Shown here: in pieces, positions 52,229 through 61,588 of the stretch
How the letters are laid out: each line of letters starts with the position of its first letter
How positions within the stretch are numbered: the first letter of the stretch is position 1
NCBI GenBank assembly: GCA_044356305.1
Contig: JBIKWM010000002.1
Coordinates: forward strand, 1-64,000
DNA: 64,000 nt
Source: JBIKWM01 sp044356305
GTDB lineage: Bacteria > Bacteroidota > Bacteroidia > UBA10329
Direction of reading: 5' to 3'
The notes under the pieces: generated by a model
Seen by the model: only the letters and a program-made list of their open reading frames with translations
The model's database searches: none
What the model was told of the DNA's origin: nothing
Translations under genes and position numbers: made by a program

Positions 52229-53674
52229 TCAGTATGCTGGACAATCGTCCGGGTGATTGCTCTTCAATCCGCCCTTCTTATTCAGCTTGTGCCGCTTGCG
52301 CTTGCCCTTGCATTTCGGATCTTTGAAAAGGCTCACTTTCAGGTTGAAATAGATATTGAATCCGTACACATCGCTGGGAATGAGGAACGGCACGATGTTG
52401 TCGCTACCAATTATAAGGCTGTAAAAGCGGAATGCCAGACCTACCTGCGGGTAACGGTAATCGTAGAGCGAGATGGGCAATGATGCCTCTACCCATTTTA
52501 TCTCATAGCGTGGGGTGATGGAAATCAGACTGCGCCTCATACCGGTCTGGTGGGCCGACATCTTGAAGCCCTGCACGTAAGTCAAATTGGCAAATACGTT
52601 GTGCCCGAAATTGTAATCGAACTGCAACGAGGCCGCGGTGGGCAGCCACCAACTGAACGATGGTGAGGCCAATCCGGCACTCTGATTCGAAGGGAAATGG
52701 GTGTTGATGGTGCCATCGAGGGCGTATACCCCATCAAATGGGAATTTCTCGTAGTCCTGCCAAACGGTGGGGGCATTATCGAACCTGCGGTAAATGCTTT
52801 GGGTGCTGTAGTTGATCTGCCCGAAATCGATGAGCGAAAGCCCTACCCGATAGCGATAATCAACCTGCTTGCATTTGGTCAATGGGTCGAAGGGTACATA
52901 GCGCGAACTGACCGGTTCCTTTAGCCGCTTGTACGTAACTCCGATGTCGAAGGCCCAACCGTGGCCCGCCACGCCAGGCTCGGCCAGGGCATATTCGGCC
53001 GAGAAATTGTCGATTCGCCAATTCACCGTATCGAGCACGTTGTATTGGAACCTGTCAGCCTGGAGGCTTGCATGCCCGGCACCCATCAGGTATTTGGCCG
53101 TGATACCGGCATTCCACATGCTGCGCCTTTTCAAGTGCACTATGGTGCCGTAGCTCAATCCGAATTCGCCCCAGGCGTTGGCGTACACACCAAAATCGCG
53201 GTTATCATAGGTGTTACCACGCATCGGGCGGTAGCCCAACCCTTCAAAAACGTGTTTGGCCACCGGTTCGGGCACGTGTTCGGCACTCACAAAGACCCGA
53301 GCGGCAGTGCTCAGCCCAAAGGCATGACGGCCCCATCGGAGCGTGGCCGATGGACCATCTACCCGCAGATTGACCGTTGCGTCCTTGAGCGAACCGTCAA
53401 GATTGTCGCGTATATCGGGCATCTGACCGGCAGGCACATTGGTCCAGAAATAGAAATCGTCCTTCGAGTAATACGTGTAGTTGTTCCACACAAAAAGGTC
53501 GAGGCCGATGATGTTCACATCGAGCCATACTTTGTTATCGACCATTGATGATGGATTGAGCGGAACGCCCAACGTGCCAGCATAATTGCTGTTGGCCACT
53601 CCCACACGCTCTTGCGCGCTGGTTGCCAGAGTGAATAGAACAGGTAGAATGAAAAGGCTTCCCCCTTGCCTCAT
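52229..53674 (-). CDS. DUF5723 outer-membrane protein
   Basis: 481 residues. Signal peptide ending at TSAQ (about residue 20), then VGVANSNYAGTLGVPLNPSSMVDNK, characteristic of the DUF5723 family. Long beta-rich stretches with many aromatic residues (LQFDYNFGHNVFANLTYVQGFKM) suggest an outer-membrane barrel like FadL. Function unknown. A TAACTTCG element lies eight bases before the ATG. Confidence 0.85.
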   Translation of the reverse strand: MRQGGSLFILPVLFTLATSAQERVGVANSNYAGTLGVPLNPSSMVDNKVWLDVNIIGLDLFVWNNYTYYSKDDFYFWTNVPAGQMPDIRDNLDGSLKDATVNLRVDGPSATLRWGRHAFGLSTAARVFVSAEHVPEPVAKHVFEGLGYRPMRGNTYDNRDFGVYANAWGEFGLSYGTIVHLKRRSMWNAGITAKYLMGAGHASLQADRFQYNVLDTVNWRIDNFSAEYALAEPGVAGHGWAFDIGVTYKRLKEPVSSRYVPFDPLTKCKQVDYRYRVGLSLIDFGQINYSTQSIYRRFDNAPTVWQDYEKFPFDGVYALDGTINTHFPSNQSAGLASPSFSWWLPTAASLQFDYNFGHNVFANLTYVQGFKMSAHQTGMRRSLISITPRYEIKWVEASLPISLYDYRYPQVGLAFRFYSLIIGSDNIVPFLIPSDVYGFNIYFNLKVSLFKDPKCKGKRKRHKLNKKGGLKSNHPDDCPAY

Positions 53675-53682
53675 GCAATGGG

Positions 53683-53690
53683 CGAAGTTA
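53683..53690 (-). promoter_or_regulatory. Promoter -7 element TAACTTCG
   Basis: Minus strand, eight bases before ATG 53674. Fits TAnnTTnG; short leader. Confidence 0.55.
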
Positions 53691-53773
53691 CCCTTTGGGC
53701 GATCGCACCACCTGTGCAGAATGTTGCAGGTGATGTGCGATTTGATGTCAGAACATGGAAAGAGGCAAGGTTG

Positions 53774-54196
53774 TCAGCTATTTCTGCCTTCGACATACGC
53801 CTTGAAGTTGTCGAGGATAGACTGCCAACCGGCACGCTGCATCTCGGCCGAGTTCTGATCCTCGGCTTCAAATACCTCGGTGACGGTCGTTACCCCTTCC
53901 GACTCGATGAAGGTGACCCACACCTTTCGATCATCGCCCAGACTGATTTCGATGCTTCTCTGCGGATCAACTGCTATGTATTGCCCCTCAAAATCGAAAC
54001 TGAACGAGCCGTCCTTGGCGGCCATGGTGTAGTTGAAACTCCCGCCAGGGCGCAGGTCGTTGGACGCTTTGGGGCAATGCCATGTATCGGTCGCGAAATT
54101 CCAGTTGACAACATGTTTCGGGTCGGTCCAATGCTCCCACACAGTGGATAGACCGGCTGTAACATCAACGCCTATGCTGATCTTTATTTTCTCCAT
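53774..54196 (-). CDS. SRPBCC (AHSA1-like) ligand-binding domain protein
   Basis: 140 residues. IKISIGVDVTAGLSTVWEHWTDPKHVVNWNFA at the N-terminus and GWQSILDNFKAYVE at the C-terminus mark the Aha1/SRPBCC fold, a beta cup around a hydrophobic pocket. Small stand-alone members have no set function. Lies between the DUF5723 and barrel genes. Confidence 0.9.
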   Translation of the reverse strand: MEKIKISIGVDVTAGLSTVWEHWTDPKHVVNWNFATDTWHCPKASNDLRPGGSFNYTMAAKDGSFSFDFEGQYIAVDPQRSIEISLGDDRKVWVTFIESEGVTTVTEVFEAEDQNSAEMQRAGWQSILDNFKAYVEGRNS

Positions 54197-54264
54197 TTAT
54201 CTCGCCAGATTCTAAGTCAGTTTCTGCGCGAGATTACGGAAAAAAGATGCACCGACCATCGATG

Positions 54265-55581
54265 TCATCTCCTTAGGAATCCGTTGAGTGAGACATGCAG
54301 CCCGACAGCGAAATTGTGGCTGAGGCCGTAGTCGTCAATCACCGGGTGGTCGGTGCTGTTGATGTCGCCTGACATGGAGGCGCGCAGGCCCACACCCACA
54401 AACATGAATTTGGAGAGGTAGAAGTCGCGCTCCACATTCAGTACACCCGAAATGCCGATGGGACTGAAGTATGCCCAGGCATCGGGTATGGCCGTCAATT
54501 CGCCCACCGGCTCGTACTGGTTCCCATCGAAACCGATGGAAGCGCTGCGCAATATGTCCAACTGCGCACCCAGACCTACGGTCCATGGGGCATTGACCTT
54601 CTTTGAGTGTGAGAATCCGAGGCGGTACTGGAGCAGTAACGGCACATGCATGTAGTCGAGGCGCACCTGCCGCTTGGCGTCTTTCCCTTTGAACACATCC
54701 GAGTAATTCTGGCCCATATGGCTCAGGAAGATGAAACCGGTCTCGATGGCGTATCGGTTCTTGTATATGTAGCCCAGGCGCACCGATGCCTGATACCCTA
54801 TAGCTGGGCTGTAAGCCAGTTCTTTGGGGCCGTATGCGCCCAGCGTATTCTGGTTGATGATCATTGGCAGGTTCACATTGCCCGATACGCCCAGATACAT
54901 CTCGTGCTTTTTGAACCTTCCCCCGGCCGATGGTGCCACGTACAGATCGCAAAGGCTGTCAATAGGCAGTTCTTTTTCAGGCAGGTAGGGTCCTAAGGGT
55001 ACCAACATCAGAAGGCTTTCGGCCGACTTTTTCTCTTCTCGATTCGCTCTCGACTCTGGCAAAGCCATCCAGTTCTCGCCCGACACCTGTTGCATAGCAG
55101 CTTCCGAGTACCAGGTTGTTTTTGCATTAGCTGAAGACAGGGTGCCTTCTTCTCCCGCTCCTGGTTTTGTGCTGATCGGTTTCAATGACTTGCTATAGCT
55201 CTGTGTCCAGCTCCCTTTTGATGAGGAATTCTGAGATGTAGACGATTCAGCCACCATTTCGCTCTTCATTCCATCACTTGTGGACAGGTTTGATGGGGAA
55301 TTCAAATGGGCATCAACATCCGACCTCGTGTGGGCCGCGTTGACGCGGGTTGCGTTGATCACGGCATGGCCGGGTTCATCGCCCATCTGCATCGAATAGT
55401 TCACCAATGGGAATGCCAGCACCAGCAGCATCAAAAGAATATCCCATGGCAAGAACCCGTCTTTGCGGTTGTTTTTGGCCATTTTCGTGGTTATTCCTTG
55501 CCACACAGCGGCAGGCGGCTCCATCTCAAGGCCCTCAAGCCTTTCGCGCAGCACTCGGTCCCTTTCGTCATTTGGTCTCAT
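54265..55581 (-). CDS. Putative anti-sigma factor with C-terminal beta-barrel domain
   Basis: 438 residues. The N-terminus (ERDRVLRERLEGLEMEPPAAVWQGI) is typical of Bacteroidota proteins encoded next to ECF sigma factors. One membrane helix follows (about 46-64), then a low-complexity Ser/Thr-rich linker to about 190 and a PorT-like outer-membrane barrel domain (YLGVSGNVNLPMI.. LRASMSGDIN.. NFAVGLHVSLNGFLRR). Starts inside the stop of the sigma factor gene (four-base overlap). How a helix-anchored protein also forms a barrel is unclear. Confidence 0.75.
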   Translation of the reverse strand: MRPNDERDRVLRERLEGLEMEPPAAVWQGITTKMAKNNRKDGFLPWDILLMLLVLAFPLVNYSMQMGDEPGHAVINATRVNAAHTRSDVDAHLNSPSNLSTSDGMKSEMVAESSTSQNSSSKGSWTQSYSKSLKPISTKPGAGEEGTLSSANAKTTWYSEAAMQQVSGENWMALPESRANREEKKSAESLLMLVPLGPYLPEKELPIDSLCDLYVAPSAGGRFKKHEMYLGVSGNVNLPMIINQNTLGAYGPKELAYSPAIGYQASVRLGYIYKNRYAIETGFIFLSHMGQNYSDVFKGKDAKRQVRLDYMHVPLLLQYRLGFSHSKKVNAPWTVGLGAQLDILRSASIGFDGNQYEPVGELTAIPDAWAYFSPIGISGVLNVERDFYLSKFMFVGVGLRASMSGDINSTDHPVIDDYGLSHNFAVGLHVSLNGFLRR

Positions 55582-56126
55582 GGCTTCAATTTCATTCGTT
55601 CAATACTGTTTTGGAGCATGAGCCGGGCACGGTTCAGTCTCACTCTCGAGGTCGCGTGGCTGATTCCGAGCATCGCGGCCACTTCTTGATGTGGGTAGCC
55701 CTCAATGGCGTAGAGGTTAAGTACCTCGCGGTAGCCATCGGGCAGGCTTCTGATAAGTTTCATCAGATCAGCGGCCGCAAGAGCACTCAGGGCATCGTTC
55801 TCTTCATCACTGTACTCTTCGGCCTCTGGTCCCAGTTCCACTTCCACCATTCTGCGTTTGCGCAGGGCGTGCAGACACACTGTCACCACCACTGTTCGCA
55901 TCCACGCGCCCAATGGACCATCGCCTTTGAACTCATCTATCCGTTCAAATATTCGGATAAACGCATCCTGAAGGCAGTCCTGCGCGGCTGCTTCACTGCC
56001 CATGTAGCGCAGGCACACGGGATATAACTTGCGGGCGTGCAGATCATAAACGCAGCGTTGCGCCTGTGCATCACCCCTTTGGAGGGCAGCTAACAGTTCG
56101 GGTTCGCTCATTTGCAGGGTCGCCAT
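55578..56126 (-). CDS. ECF RNA polymerase sigma factor
   Basis: 182 residues. Region 2 (RCVYDLHARKLYPVCLRYMGSEAAAQDCLQDAFIRIFERID) and region 4 (LPDGYREVLNLYAIEGYPHQEVAAMLGISHATSRVRLNRAR) are clear. Region 1 is absent, as in ECF factors. Coupled to the putative anti-sigma/barrel gene by a four-base overlap. Directs genes unknown; likely envelope-related given the partner. Confidence 0.96.
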   Translation of the reverse strand: MATLQMSEPELLAALQRGDAQAQRCVYDLHARKLYPVCLRYMGSEAAAQDCLQDAFIRIFERIDEFKGDGPLGAWMRTVVVTVCLHALRKRRMVEVELGPEAEEYSDEENDALSALAAADLMKLIRSLPDGYREVLNLYAIEGYPHQEVAAMLGISHATSRVRLNRARLMLQNSIERMKLKP

Positions 56127-56176
56127 TCAATATACATGATACATTTTTTCCATCCATTGTTACAAGAAGGTTGAAA

Positions 56177-56184
56177 TAATTTGG
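56177..56184 (+). promoter_or_regulatory. Promoter -7 element TAATTTGG
   Basis: Fits TAnnTTnG; ends four bases before ATG 56189, implying a leaderless mRNA. Lies in the divergent spacer with the sigma factor gene. Confidence 0.5.
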
Positions 56185-56188
56185 CGGC

Positions 56189-56731
56189 ATGGATCCATTC
56201 CTCCTTTTCAAGTCGCTGCATCTGGTGTTCATGGTGGCATGGTTCGCAGGCCTGTTCTACATCGTGCGCCTGTTCATCTATCAGGCAGAGGCACTTGCCA
56301 AGGCCGAGCCTGAGCGCTCAATCCTCGGAACTCAATTGGCAATTATGGCCTGGCGGCTGTGGTACATCATCGCTTGGCCGGCCATGCTTATAACCGTGAC
56401 ATGTGGTGTGGCCATGCTCTGGGTCAATCCCGGGTTCCTCACCCTGCCGTTCATGCACATCAAACTCGCATTGGTTGCGCTTTTGGTCTTATACCATCTG
56501 CGCTGCCATACCATCTTCGGGCGTTTGCAGCGGGGCGAGGCGCGTCACACCAGCATCGGGCTGCGCGTGTTCAACGAGGTGGCAACGTTGCTTTTGGTGG
56601 CCATCGTGTTTGTCATCGTCTTCCGCGATGGCATCAGTTTCCTGTGGGGCATTGCAGGCATGGTGGCACTGGGTGCCATAATGATGGTGGCAATAAATCT
56701 GTACAGAAAGGGTAGGGGAGACCACCGGTAA
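56189..56731 (+). CDS. hemJ: Protoporphyrinogen oxidase HemJ-type membrane protein
   Basis: 180 residues, four to five membrane helices. Conserved histidine in FKSLHLVFMVAWFAGLFYI near residue 10 and FMHIKLALVALL near residue 92 match HemJ (UPF0093), which oxidises protoporphyrinogen IX to protoporphyrin IX in the membrane. The gene is single and ends eight bases from the convergent HU-SPOR gene. CopD is an alternative label for the same superfamily. Confidence 0.87.
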   Translation: MDPFLLFKSLHLVFMVAWFAGLFYIVRLFIYQAEALAKAEPERSILGTQLAIMAWRLWYIIAWPAMLITVTCGVAMLWVNPGFLTLPFMHIKLALVALLVLYHLRCHTIFGRLQRGEARHTSIGLRVFNEVATLLLVAIVFVIVFRDGISFLWGIAGMVALGAIMMVAINLYRKGRGDHR

Positions 56732-56739
56732 ATCAGACC

Positions 56740-57747
56740 TCAGCGCGCCAGGACATAGGCCTTATGGTGGCTGTTCTTGGCTGAATTGAGTCTGTCCTGT
56801 GCCTCAGCCTCATTTCCAAAATGCCCGATACTGACCAGGTGCTTGCCGTTGTGCTCACCTATATAGTCGGCCTCCATTCCTTTGATTCTCAGTTCAGCCG
56901 CGTGCCCGCGTGCGCCAAGGTTGCTCTCAAACTCGGCCACAACAATATCAAACCCGTTCGCATTGGAGGAGGTCACGTTGAACGGGGCCGTTCCTATACT
57001 ATCTGCCTCAACAGGCGACTCAATTCTGACATGGACCGTGTGACCAGACCCACTTAGGTCGATGGTTGCGATGCTGTCATTGGTGGTGCCGAAAGGGTCG
57101 GTGGATTCCTGGGCTGGCACGTCCCATTCAGCATTGAACTCGCGCGGGGTGTACGTTGCCTCTGCTCTGTTTAAAATCGGTGCGAGACTCAAATTGAGTG
57201 TGCCCTGTTGTTGCATGCTCAAGGGGATCCACACGGTAAATGCAAGCACTGCGGCAGCCGCGGCATAGCGTACGGCCTTGCGCACATCCACATCTGGCAG
57301 CTTGATAACCTTGGCTCCCTTCTGCGGCAGAACGTTTGCTGCCACCGGTTGCAATCCATAGCTGAATGCAGGTGTCAATGCAGGCGTATCGCGCAGCCGC
57401 ACCCTACCGTCCGGTTCTTTCTGCAGGGTACCTATTCCCTCCAGAAATACGGATCCGCCATGACTGAGAACGAAGCGCCATTCGCTCACGGTGTCGTCCC
57501 AGAGTTCAATGGCCTCGGTTGCGGGCAATTTCAGTCCGCTGGCCACACGGGCAACCATTTCCTCTGCTCCAGCGCCCTCACCTGGTATCAGGCTCAGTTG
57601 CACCGTTGGCGGAAGCATGGCCTTGCTATCAATGGCCATGCGCGCTGCCACGGTGTGCGCCACCAAGGTGCCCAACCCGCGCAAAGGCACAAGCTGACGC
57701 TCGCTGAGCATCTGAGCCAGTAGGGTCACGAGGCGTGGATCGGTCAT
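56740..57747 (-). CDS. HU-like (CCDC81) and SPOR domain membrane protein
   Basis: 335 residues from ATG 57747 (a TTG at 57765 would add six). Residues 1-70 and 75-125 resemble HU-CCDC81 repeats (LLAQMLSERQLVPLRGLGTLVA.., WRFVLSHGGSVFLEGIGTLQKEPDG). A membrane helix lies at about 174-190, and the last 75 residues form a SPOR domain (FDIVVAEFESNLGARGHAAELRIKG.. LVSIGHFGNEAEAQDRL). SPOR domains bind denuded peptidoglycan at the septum; the HU-like part would lie in the cytoplasm, perhaps facing DNA. Confidence 0.88.
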   Translation of the reverse strand: MTDPRLVTLLAQMLSERQLVPLRGLGTLVAHTVAARMAIDSKAMLPPTVQLSLIPGEGAGAEEMVARVASGLKLPATEAIELWDDTVSEWRFVLSHGGSVFLEGIGTLQKEPDGRVRLRDTPALTPAFSYGLQPVAANVLPQKGAKVIKLPDVDVRKAVRYAAAAAVLAFTVWIPLSMQQQGTLNLSLAPILNRAEATYTPREFNAEWDVPAQESTDPFGTTNDSIATIDLSGSGHTVHVRIESPVEADSIGTAPFNVTSSNANGFDIVVAEFESNLGARGHAAELRIKGMEADYIGEHNGKHLVSIGHFGNEAEAQDRLNSAKNSHHKAYVLAR

Positions 57748-57856
57748 TTTTTTGAGGGGATGCAAATTAAGGCGAAAAGGGGATCAGTCGGTAGTCGATG
57801 ATCTCTGGTCGATTGTCCAGTGCCCAACTGATGGCGAGCACCTTTCTAATCAATTT

Positions 57857-58597
57857 TCACCCTTTGAAATGCCCCTCGGCCAGCAGACGCTCCAGGTCTT
57901 GCGGGGTGTCGATGCCGCGGCTGCGGTGCGTGGTCTGAGCCACTTTAATAGTGATGCCGTTGGCCAACCAGCGCAACTGTTCCAATCTCTCGGCCTTTTC
58001 GAGCTCACCCTCTGGCATTGCAGCCAGACGGGGAAGCACATCGGCCCGATAGCCATATATGCCAACGTGCAGCAGCACCTTGCCCATGTCAGGAACCCCG
58101 TCTCTGAAATGTGGCAGCGGTGCACGGCTGAAGTACAGCGCGGTGCCGTTTTCAGACGCCACACATTTTATCGCGTTCACATCACTGTAATCATGTTCGG
58201 TGGCCCCTTTGAATACGAGCGTGGCCACTTCGGCATCGGGCGCTGCCAGTAGGTTGCCCAATAAGTCGATGCTTGATGGGTCTATCAGTGGCTCATCGCC
58301 TTGTATATTGATCACAGCGTCAAACTGATCTGTCACATTGGCAAGCACTTCGGCACAGCGGTCGGTGCCCGATGGGTGCTCCGTGCTGGTCATCATCACC
58401 CGCCCACCGAATTCAGAGACGTGATCAAAGATGCGCTGATCATCGGTAGCCACTATTAATGAGGCAAGGCACCTGGCCTGTGCGGCCTGACGGTATACGC
58501 GTTCTACGAGCGTCATACCGGCCACATCGGCCAGTGCCTTGCCTAAAAAGCGGCTCGACCCATACCGCGCTGGTATGATGCCGAGTATCCGCATCAT
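57857..58597 (-). CDS. kdsB: 3-deoxy-manno-octulosonate cytidylyltransferase
   Basis: 246 residues. N-terminal nucleotide-binding IIPARYGSSRFLGKAL, VATDDQRI and NIQGDEPLIDPS are KdsB signatures. It makes CMP-Kdo for the LPS inner core. The ATG pair at 58597/58594 overlaps the stop of the upstream NYN gene (four bases). Confidence 0.96.
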   Translation of the reverse strand: MMRILGIIPARYGSSRFLGKALADVAGMTLVERVYRQAAQARCLASLIVATDDQRIFDHVSEFGGRVMMTSTEHPSGTDRCAEVLANVTDQFDAVINIQGDEPLIDPSSIDLLGNLLAAPDAEVATLVFKGATEHDYSDVNAIKCVASENGTALYFSRAPLPHFRDGVPDMGKVLLHVGIYGYRADVLPRLAAMPEGELEKAERLEQLRWLANGITIKVAQTTHRSRGIDTPQDLERLLAEGHFKG

Positions 58598-59181
58598 TGT
58601 CCTTCTGTGCCGTAGCGCTCGTCTTCCGAGGCAGGCTGGGTCTGCCCGTAAGGCACATGGCCCGTATCGTTCGGGTCGCGCTCTATCGAGAAGAAATATT
58701 CTTCATGGATGTTGAACCAATAATCAGCCTCATTCTTCACCCTGAAACTGGTGCTGTGATCAAGGCTGGCCACTTCCACACGCACCCCGAGGGCCTTGAT
58801 GTGGCGTATCAGCTCAACAAAATCATCATTGCCGCTCATAAGGATGATGGTGTCAACCTTCTCGGCCAACTGCATGGCGGATATAGTGATTGGGATTACA
58901 GCGCTGCGGCCGCTAGGCACTACGCTACCGAAGAACTTGCTGCGCAACCTGCGCTCAAACTTGTGGCTTATGCTCTTGCCTTCGCGGAAGTAGATGAGCC
59001 GGTTCAGCGGTCTGTTGTTAAGCAGGTCGGGTATCAGCATGTCGTAGTCGATCATCGTTTCGGTGGTGGCCAGGGCCCACACGCTCTTACCGATGTTGTT
59101 GCCATCGACAAGAATCGCCACCTTCTGACTCACATCTACGAGCCTCTCCTGCTGTTCTTGAGGAAACTGTGAATTGTCCAT
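58594..59181 (-). CDS. NYN-domain (LabA/DUF88-like) putative nuclease
   Basis: 195 residues. AILVDGNNIGKS near residue 24, YFREGKSISHKFERRLRSKFF, and IILMSGNDDFVELIRHIKALG (around 112-132) carry the acidic residues of the PIN-like NYN fold, a likely metal-dependent RNase. A C-terminal helix and acidic tail follow. First gene of the NYN-kdsB pair. A perfect TAnnTTTG element lies 40 bases before its ATG. Confidence 0.9.
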   Translation of the reverse strand: MDNSQFPQEQQERLVDVSQKVAILVDGNNIGKSVWALATTETMIDYDMLIPDLLNNRPLNRLIYFREGKSISHKFERRLRSKFFGSVVPSGRSAVIPITISAMQLAEKVDTIILMSGNDDFVELIRHIKALGVRVEVASLDHSTSFRVKNEADYWFNIHEEYFFSIERDPNDTGHVPYGQTQPASEDERYGTEGQ

Positions 59182-59220
59182 AATCTGATTGGTTTTTTAA
59201 AGGTTAATACTGGTCGAGTG

Positions 59221-59228
59221 CAAAGGTA
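59221..59228 (-). promoter_or_regulatory. Promoter -7 element TACCTTTG
   Basis: Exact TAnnTTTG on the minus strand, 39 bases before ATG 59181. Confidence 0.65.
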
Positions 59229-59361
59229 TGCGTGCATAGGAAGGTAGGAGTGTGATGATCCTTGACATGCATGGCGTTTTTCTCCGACTTTAGACGAACC
59301 CTTGTAGCAATGAGTCCGAATGGGGAATTTTGCCCCACCAAAAACCAAACAAGAAAAGACC

Positions 59362-60132
59362 ATGGCAGCAGATGTGATCGATTACAAGATTTATGGAGAC
59401 GATATGCAGGTGGTGGAGGTGGAGCTCGATCCGCAGGAGGCGGTGAGGGCCGAGGCCGGGGCCATGCTGTATATGGAGGACGACATTGAGATGCAGACCG
59501 GCACGGGCGGGGGCATCTTCAAAGGCCTGAAGCGGATGTTCACAGGCGAGAGCTTCTTTATCACCTCATTCCTGCATAAGGGCAGCAGTGGCAAGAGCCA
59601 CGTGGCCTTTGCGGCACCGTATCCCGGCAAGATCATCCCGCTCGACCTCAAGCAGCTCGGTGGCGAGTTCATCTGCCAGAAGGACGGTTTTCTGTGCGCT
59701 GCGCAAGGGGTCGATATCGACATCGCATTCACCAGGCGCATCGGTGCGGGCCTTTTCGGTGGCGAGGGCTTCATCCTTCAGCGCCTGAGCGGTGACGGGC
59801 TGGCATTTGTGCATGCCGGGGGCACCATTATCAAGAAGGAACTCAGGACTGGTGAGCGCCTGCGGGTCGATACCGGCTGTCTGGTGGCCATGGCCCCGAC
59901 AGTTGATTACGACATCCAGTTCATAGGCGGATTCAAGAATGCCCTGTTCGGTGGCGAAGGCCTGTTCATGGCCACACTGCGCGGTCCGGGCACAGTCTAT
60001 CTTCAGAGTCTGCCTTTCAGCCGACTGGCCGACCGCATCGTGGCAGCCTCGCGCAGCGGTAAAGGCGATGAGCGCACCGGCATAGCAGGCCTGGGCGGAG
60101 GATTGCTGGGTGGCATTATCAGTGGCGACTGA
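59362..60132 (+). CDS. TIGR00266 / AIM24 family protein
   Basis: 256 residues from ATG 59362; an upstream ATG (59320) adds 14 unlikely residues. MQVVEVELDPQEAVRAEAGAMLYMEDDIEM and GGGIFKGLKRMFTGESFFI are the family hallmarks, followed by repeated Gly-rich beta turns (FGGEGFILQRLSGDG). It probably forms a trimeric beta helix in the cytosol; function unknown. Its last 23 bases overlap the next gene's start. Confidence 0.92.
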   Translation: MAADVIDYKIYGDDMQVVEVELDPQEAVRAEAGAMLYMEDDIEMQTGTGGGIFKGLKRMFTGESFFITSFLHKGSSGKSHVAFAAPYPGKIIPLDLKQLGGEFICQKDGFLCAAQGVDIDIAFTRRIGAGLFGGEGFILQRLSGDGLAFVHAGGTIIKKELRTGERLRVDTGCLVAMAPTVDYDIQFIGGFKNALFGGEGLFMATLRGPGTVYLQSLPFSRLADRIVAASRSGKGDERTGIAGLGGGLLGGIISGD

Positions 60133-61588
60133 CCACCACTGGTCTGCCAAGGGCCTGATGGCCCTGACAAGTGCAGGTCTGTGCGTTCTGGCTGTCTTAA
60201 AGGCGGCCGGCATGGGCCTCACGCACGATGAATCCTATTCCTTCATTCATTACCTCGATGATTCTTTCATGGAGGTGGTGTCTTACAACATGTTCCCAAG
60301 ATTGGCCAACAACCACATCCTCAATACCCTGTGGATGCGGTTGGCCGATACCGTGTTCGGACCGAATGAACTGGCTCTGCGCGGACTGAGCATGATCATG
60401 CTGCCCATTTACCTGTTCGCTTTGACACCTGTTGCCTTTGGTGCGCGCTCAACCATCATGGCGGTGGCCGCTTTTGTGCTGTTGGCATCCAACCAGATGT
60501 TGTTCGAGTTTTTCACCCTTGCCCGTGGCTATTCACAGGGTTACACACTTTTGGTGTGTGCCTTGGTGCTAAGGGTTTTTCCCCTTGGGGGGTTGAGGGT
60601 TGATCATCAGCGTCTTTTGGCGCTGACGCTGGCCGGACTCGCAGCTTTCGCACAGTTCACCATGCTCACGGCCGCCCTGGCTCTGGTAGCTGTCGATGCA
60701 GCCATTGTCGTTTTCGAACCAGGCGCGAACAGATGGAAAAGGCTCTGGCCTGGCGTGGTGACATTGGTAGTGTGGGGTGCCCTCCTGTATCAACCTTTGG
60801 CCGTGAGCCTTTCATCAGATCTGATCTTCGGCTCGCGCGATTCATTCATCCAAAGGAGTATTGTGACATTGGTATTGGGTTCAATTTCGGGTCTGTGGCT
60901 GTCGCCATGGCAGGTCGGATTGATCACAGTATCGGTGCTTTCATTCTTGGCGGTAGCCTTTTTCATCGTTCTCAATGATGCGAGGACCAAAGGCATCTCC
61001 ACTACGCTCACATCGCCCCTTGGCCTGTTCACGGCCGTACTTTTTCTCACCGTGACGGGCAATCTGGTTCAGGTCTTCTTTCTGGGTGGATATTATCTTG
61101 AAGGGCGCACTGCGCTGGTCTATCTGCCGCTGATCCTTATCACCATAGTTCTCCTGTTTCAGAGAATGGAATCGGCTGCGAAATGGGTCTCGTATCCCGC
61201 CATTTCTGCCATGGTGATCTTCGCTGCTTTGAACCTTATCGCCTTTAATAGTGGATATTCCACCCACCGCACCGTGGAATGGGCATTCGACCGAGACACA
61301 CGCCAAGTGGCCCGATGGATGAAGGAACAGAATGACGGAAAGCCGAAGGGGTCAGTACGGGTTGACGCGTACTTCATCTACGAACCGAGCCTCAATTTCT
61401 ACCGGATACAGTTGAAGGCCGATGAGCTGGCTGTGATCAGGCGCGCTGACTCAATTTCAGATTCAACAGATCTCGTGGTGATGCCTACCGACCGTTTACC
61501 CGAGCTGGGGCTCAGCGAATCGGATTGTGTTCAGCGCTTCACCGAGGGCGAGGTGTGCGTTATAAGGCCCCCTCGGGCTAATCAATGA
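60110..61588 (+). CDS. Multi-helix membrane protein, putative family 39-like glycosyltransferase
   Basis: 492 residues from GTG 60110 (GTG 60122 also possible). About 11 membrane helices. The first outer loop has THDESYSFIHYLDD, an acidic motif like that of protein mannosyltransferase/ArnT GT-C enzymes. The last 100 residues are soluble. It overlaps the preceding gene and, on the other side, the convergent esterase by seven bases. Confidence 0.78.
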   Translation: MALSVATDHHWSAKGLMALTSAGLCVLAVLKAAGMGLTHDESYSFIHYLDDSFMEVVSYNMFPRLANNHILNTLWMRLADTVFGPNELALRGLSMIMLPIYLFALTPVAFGARSTIMAVAAFVLLASNQMLFEFFTLARGYSQGYTLLVCALVLRVFPLGGLRVDHQRLLALTLAGLAAFAQFTMLTAALALVAVDAAIVVFEPGANRWKRLWPGVVTLVVWGALLYQPLAVSLSSDLIFGSRDSFIQRSIVTLVLGSISGLWLSPWQVGLITVSVLSFLAVAFFIVLNDARTKGISTTLTSPLGLFTAVLFLTVTGNLVQVFFLGGYYLEGRTALVYLPLILITIVLLFQRMESAAKWVSYPAISAMVIFAALNLIAFNSGYSTHRTVEWAFDRDTRQVARWMKEQNDGKPKGSVRVDAYFIYEPSLNFYRIQLKADELAVIRRADSISDSTDLVVMPTDRLPELGLSESDCVQRFTEGEVCVIRPPRANQ

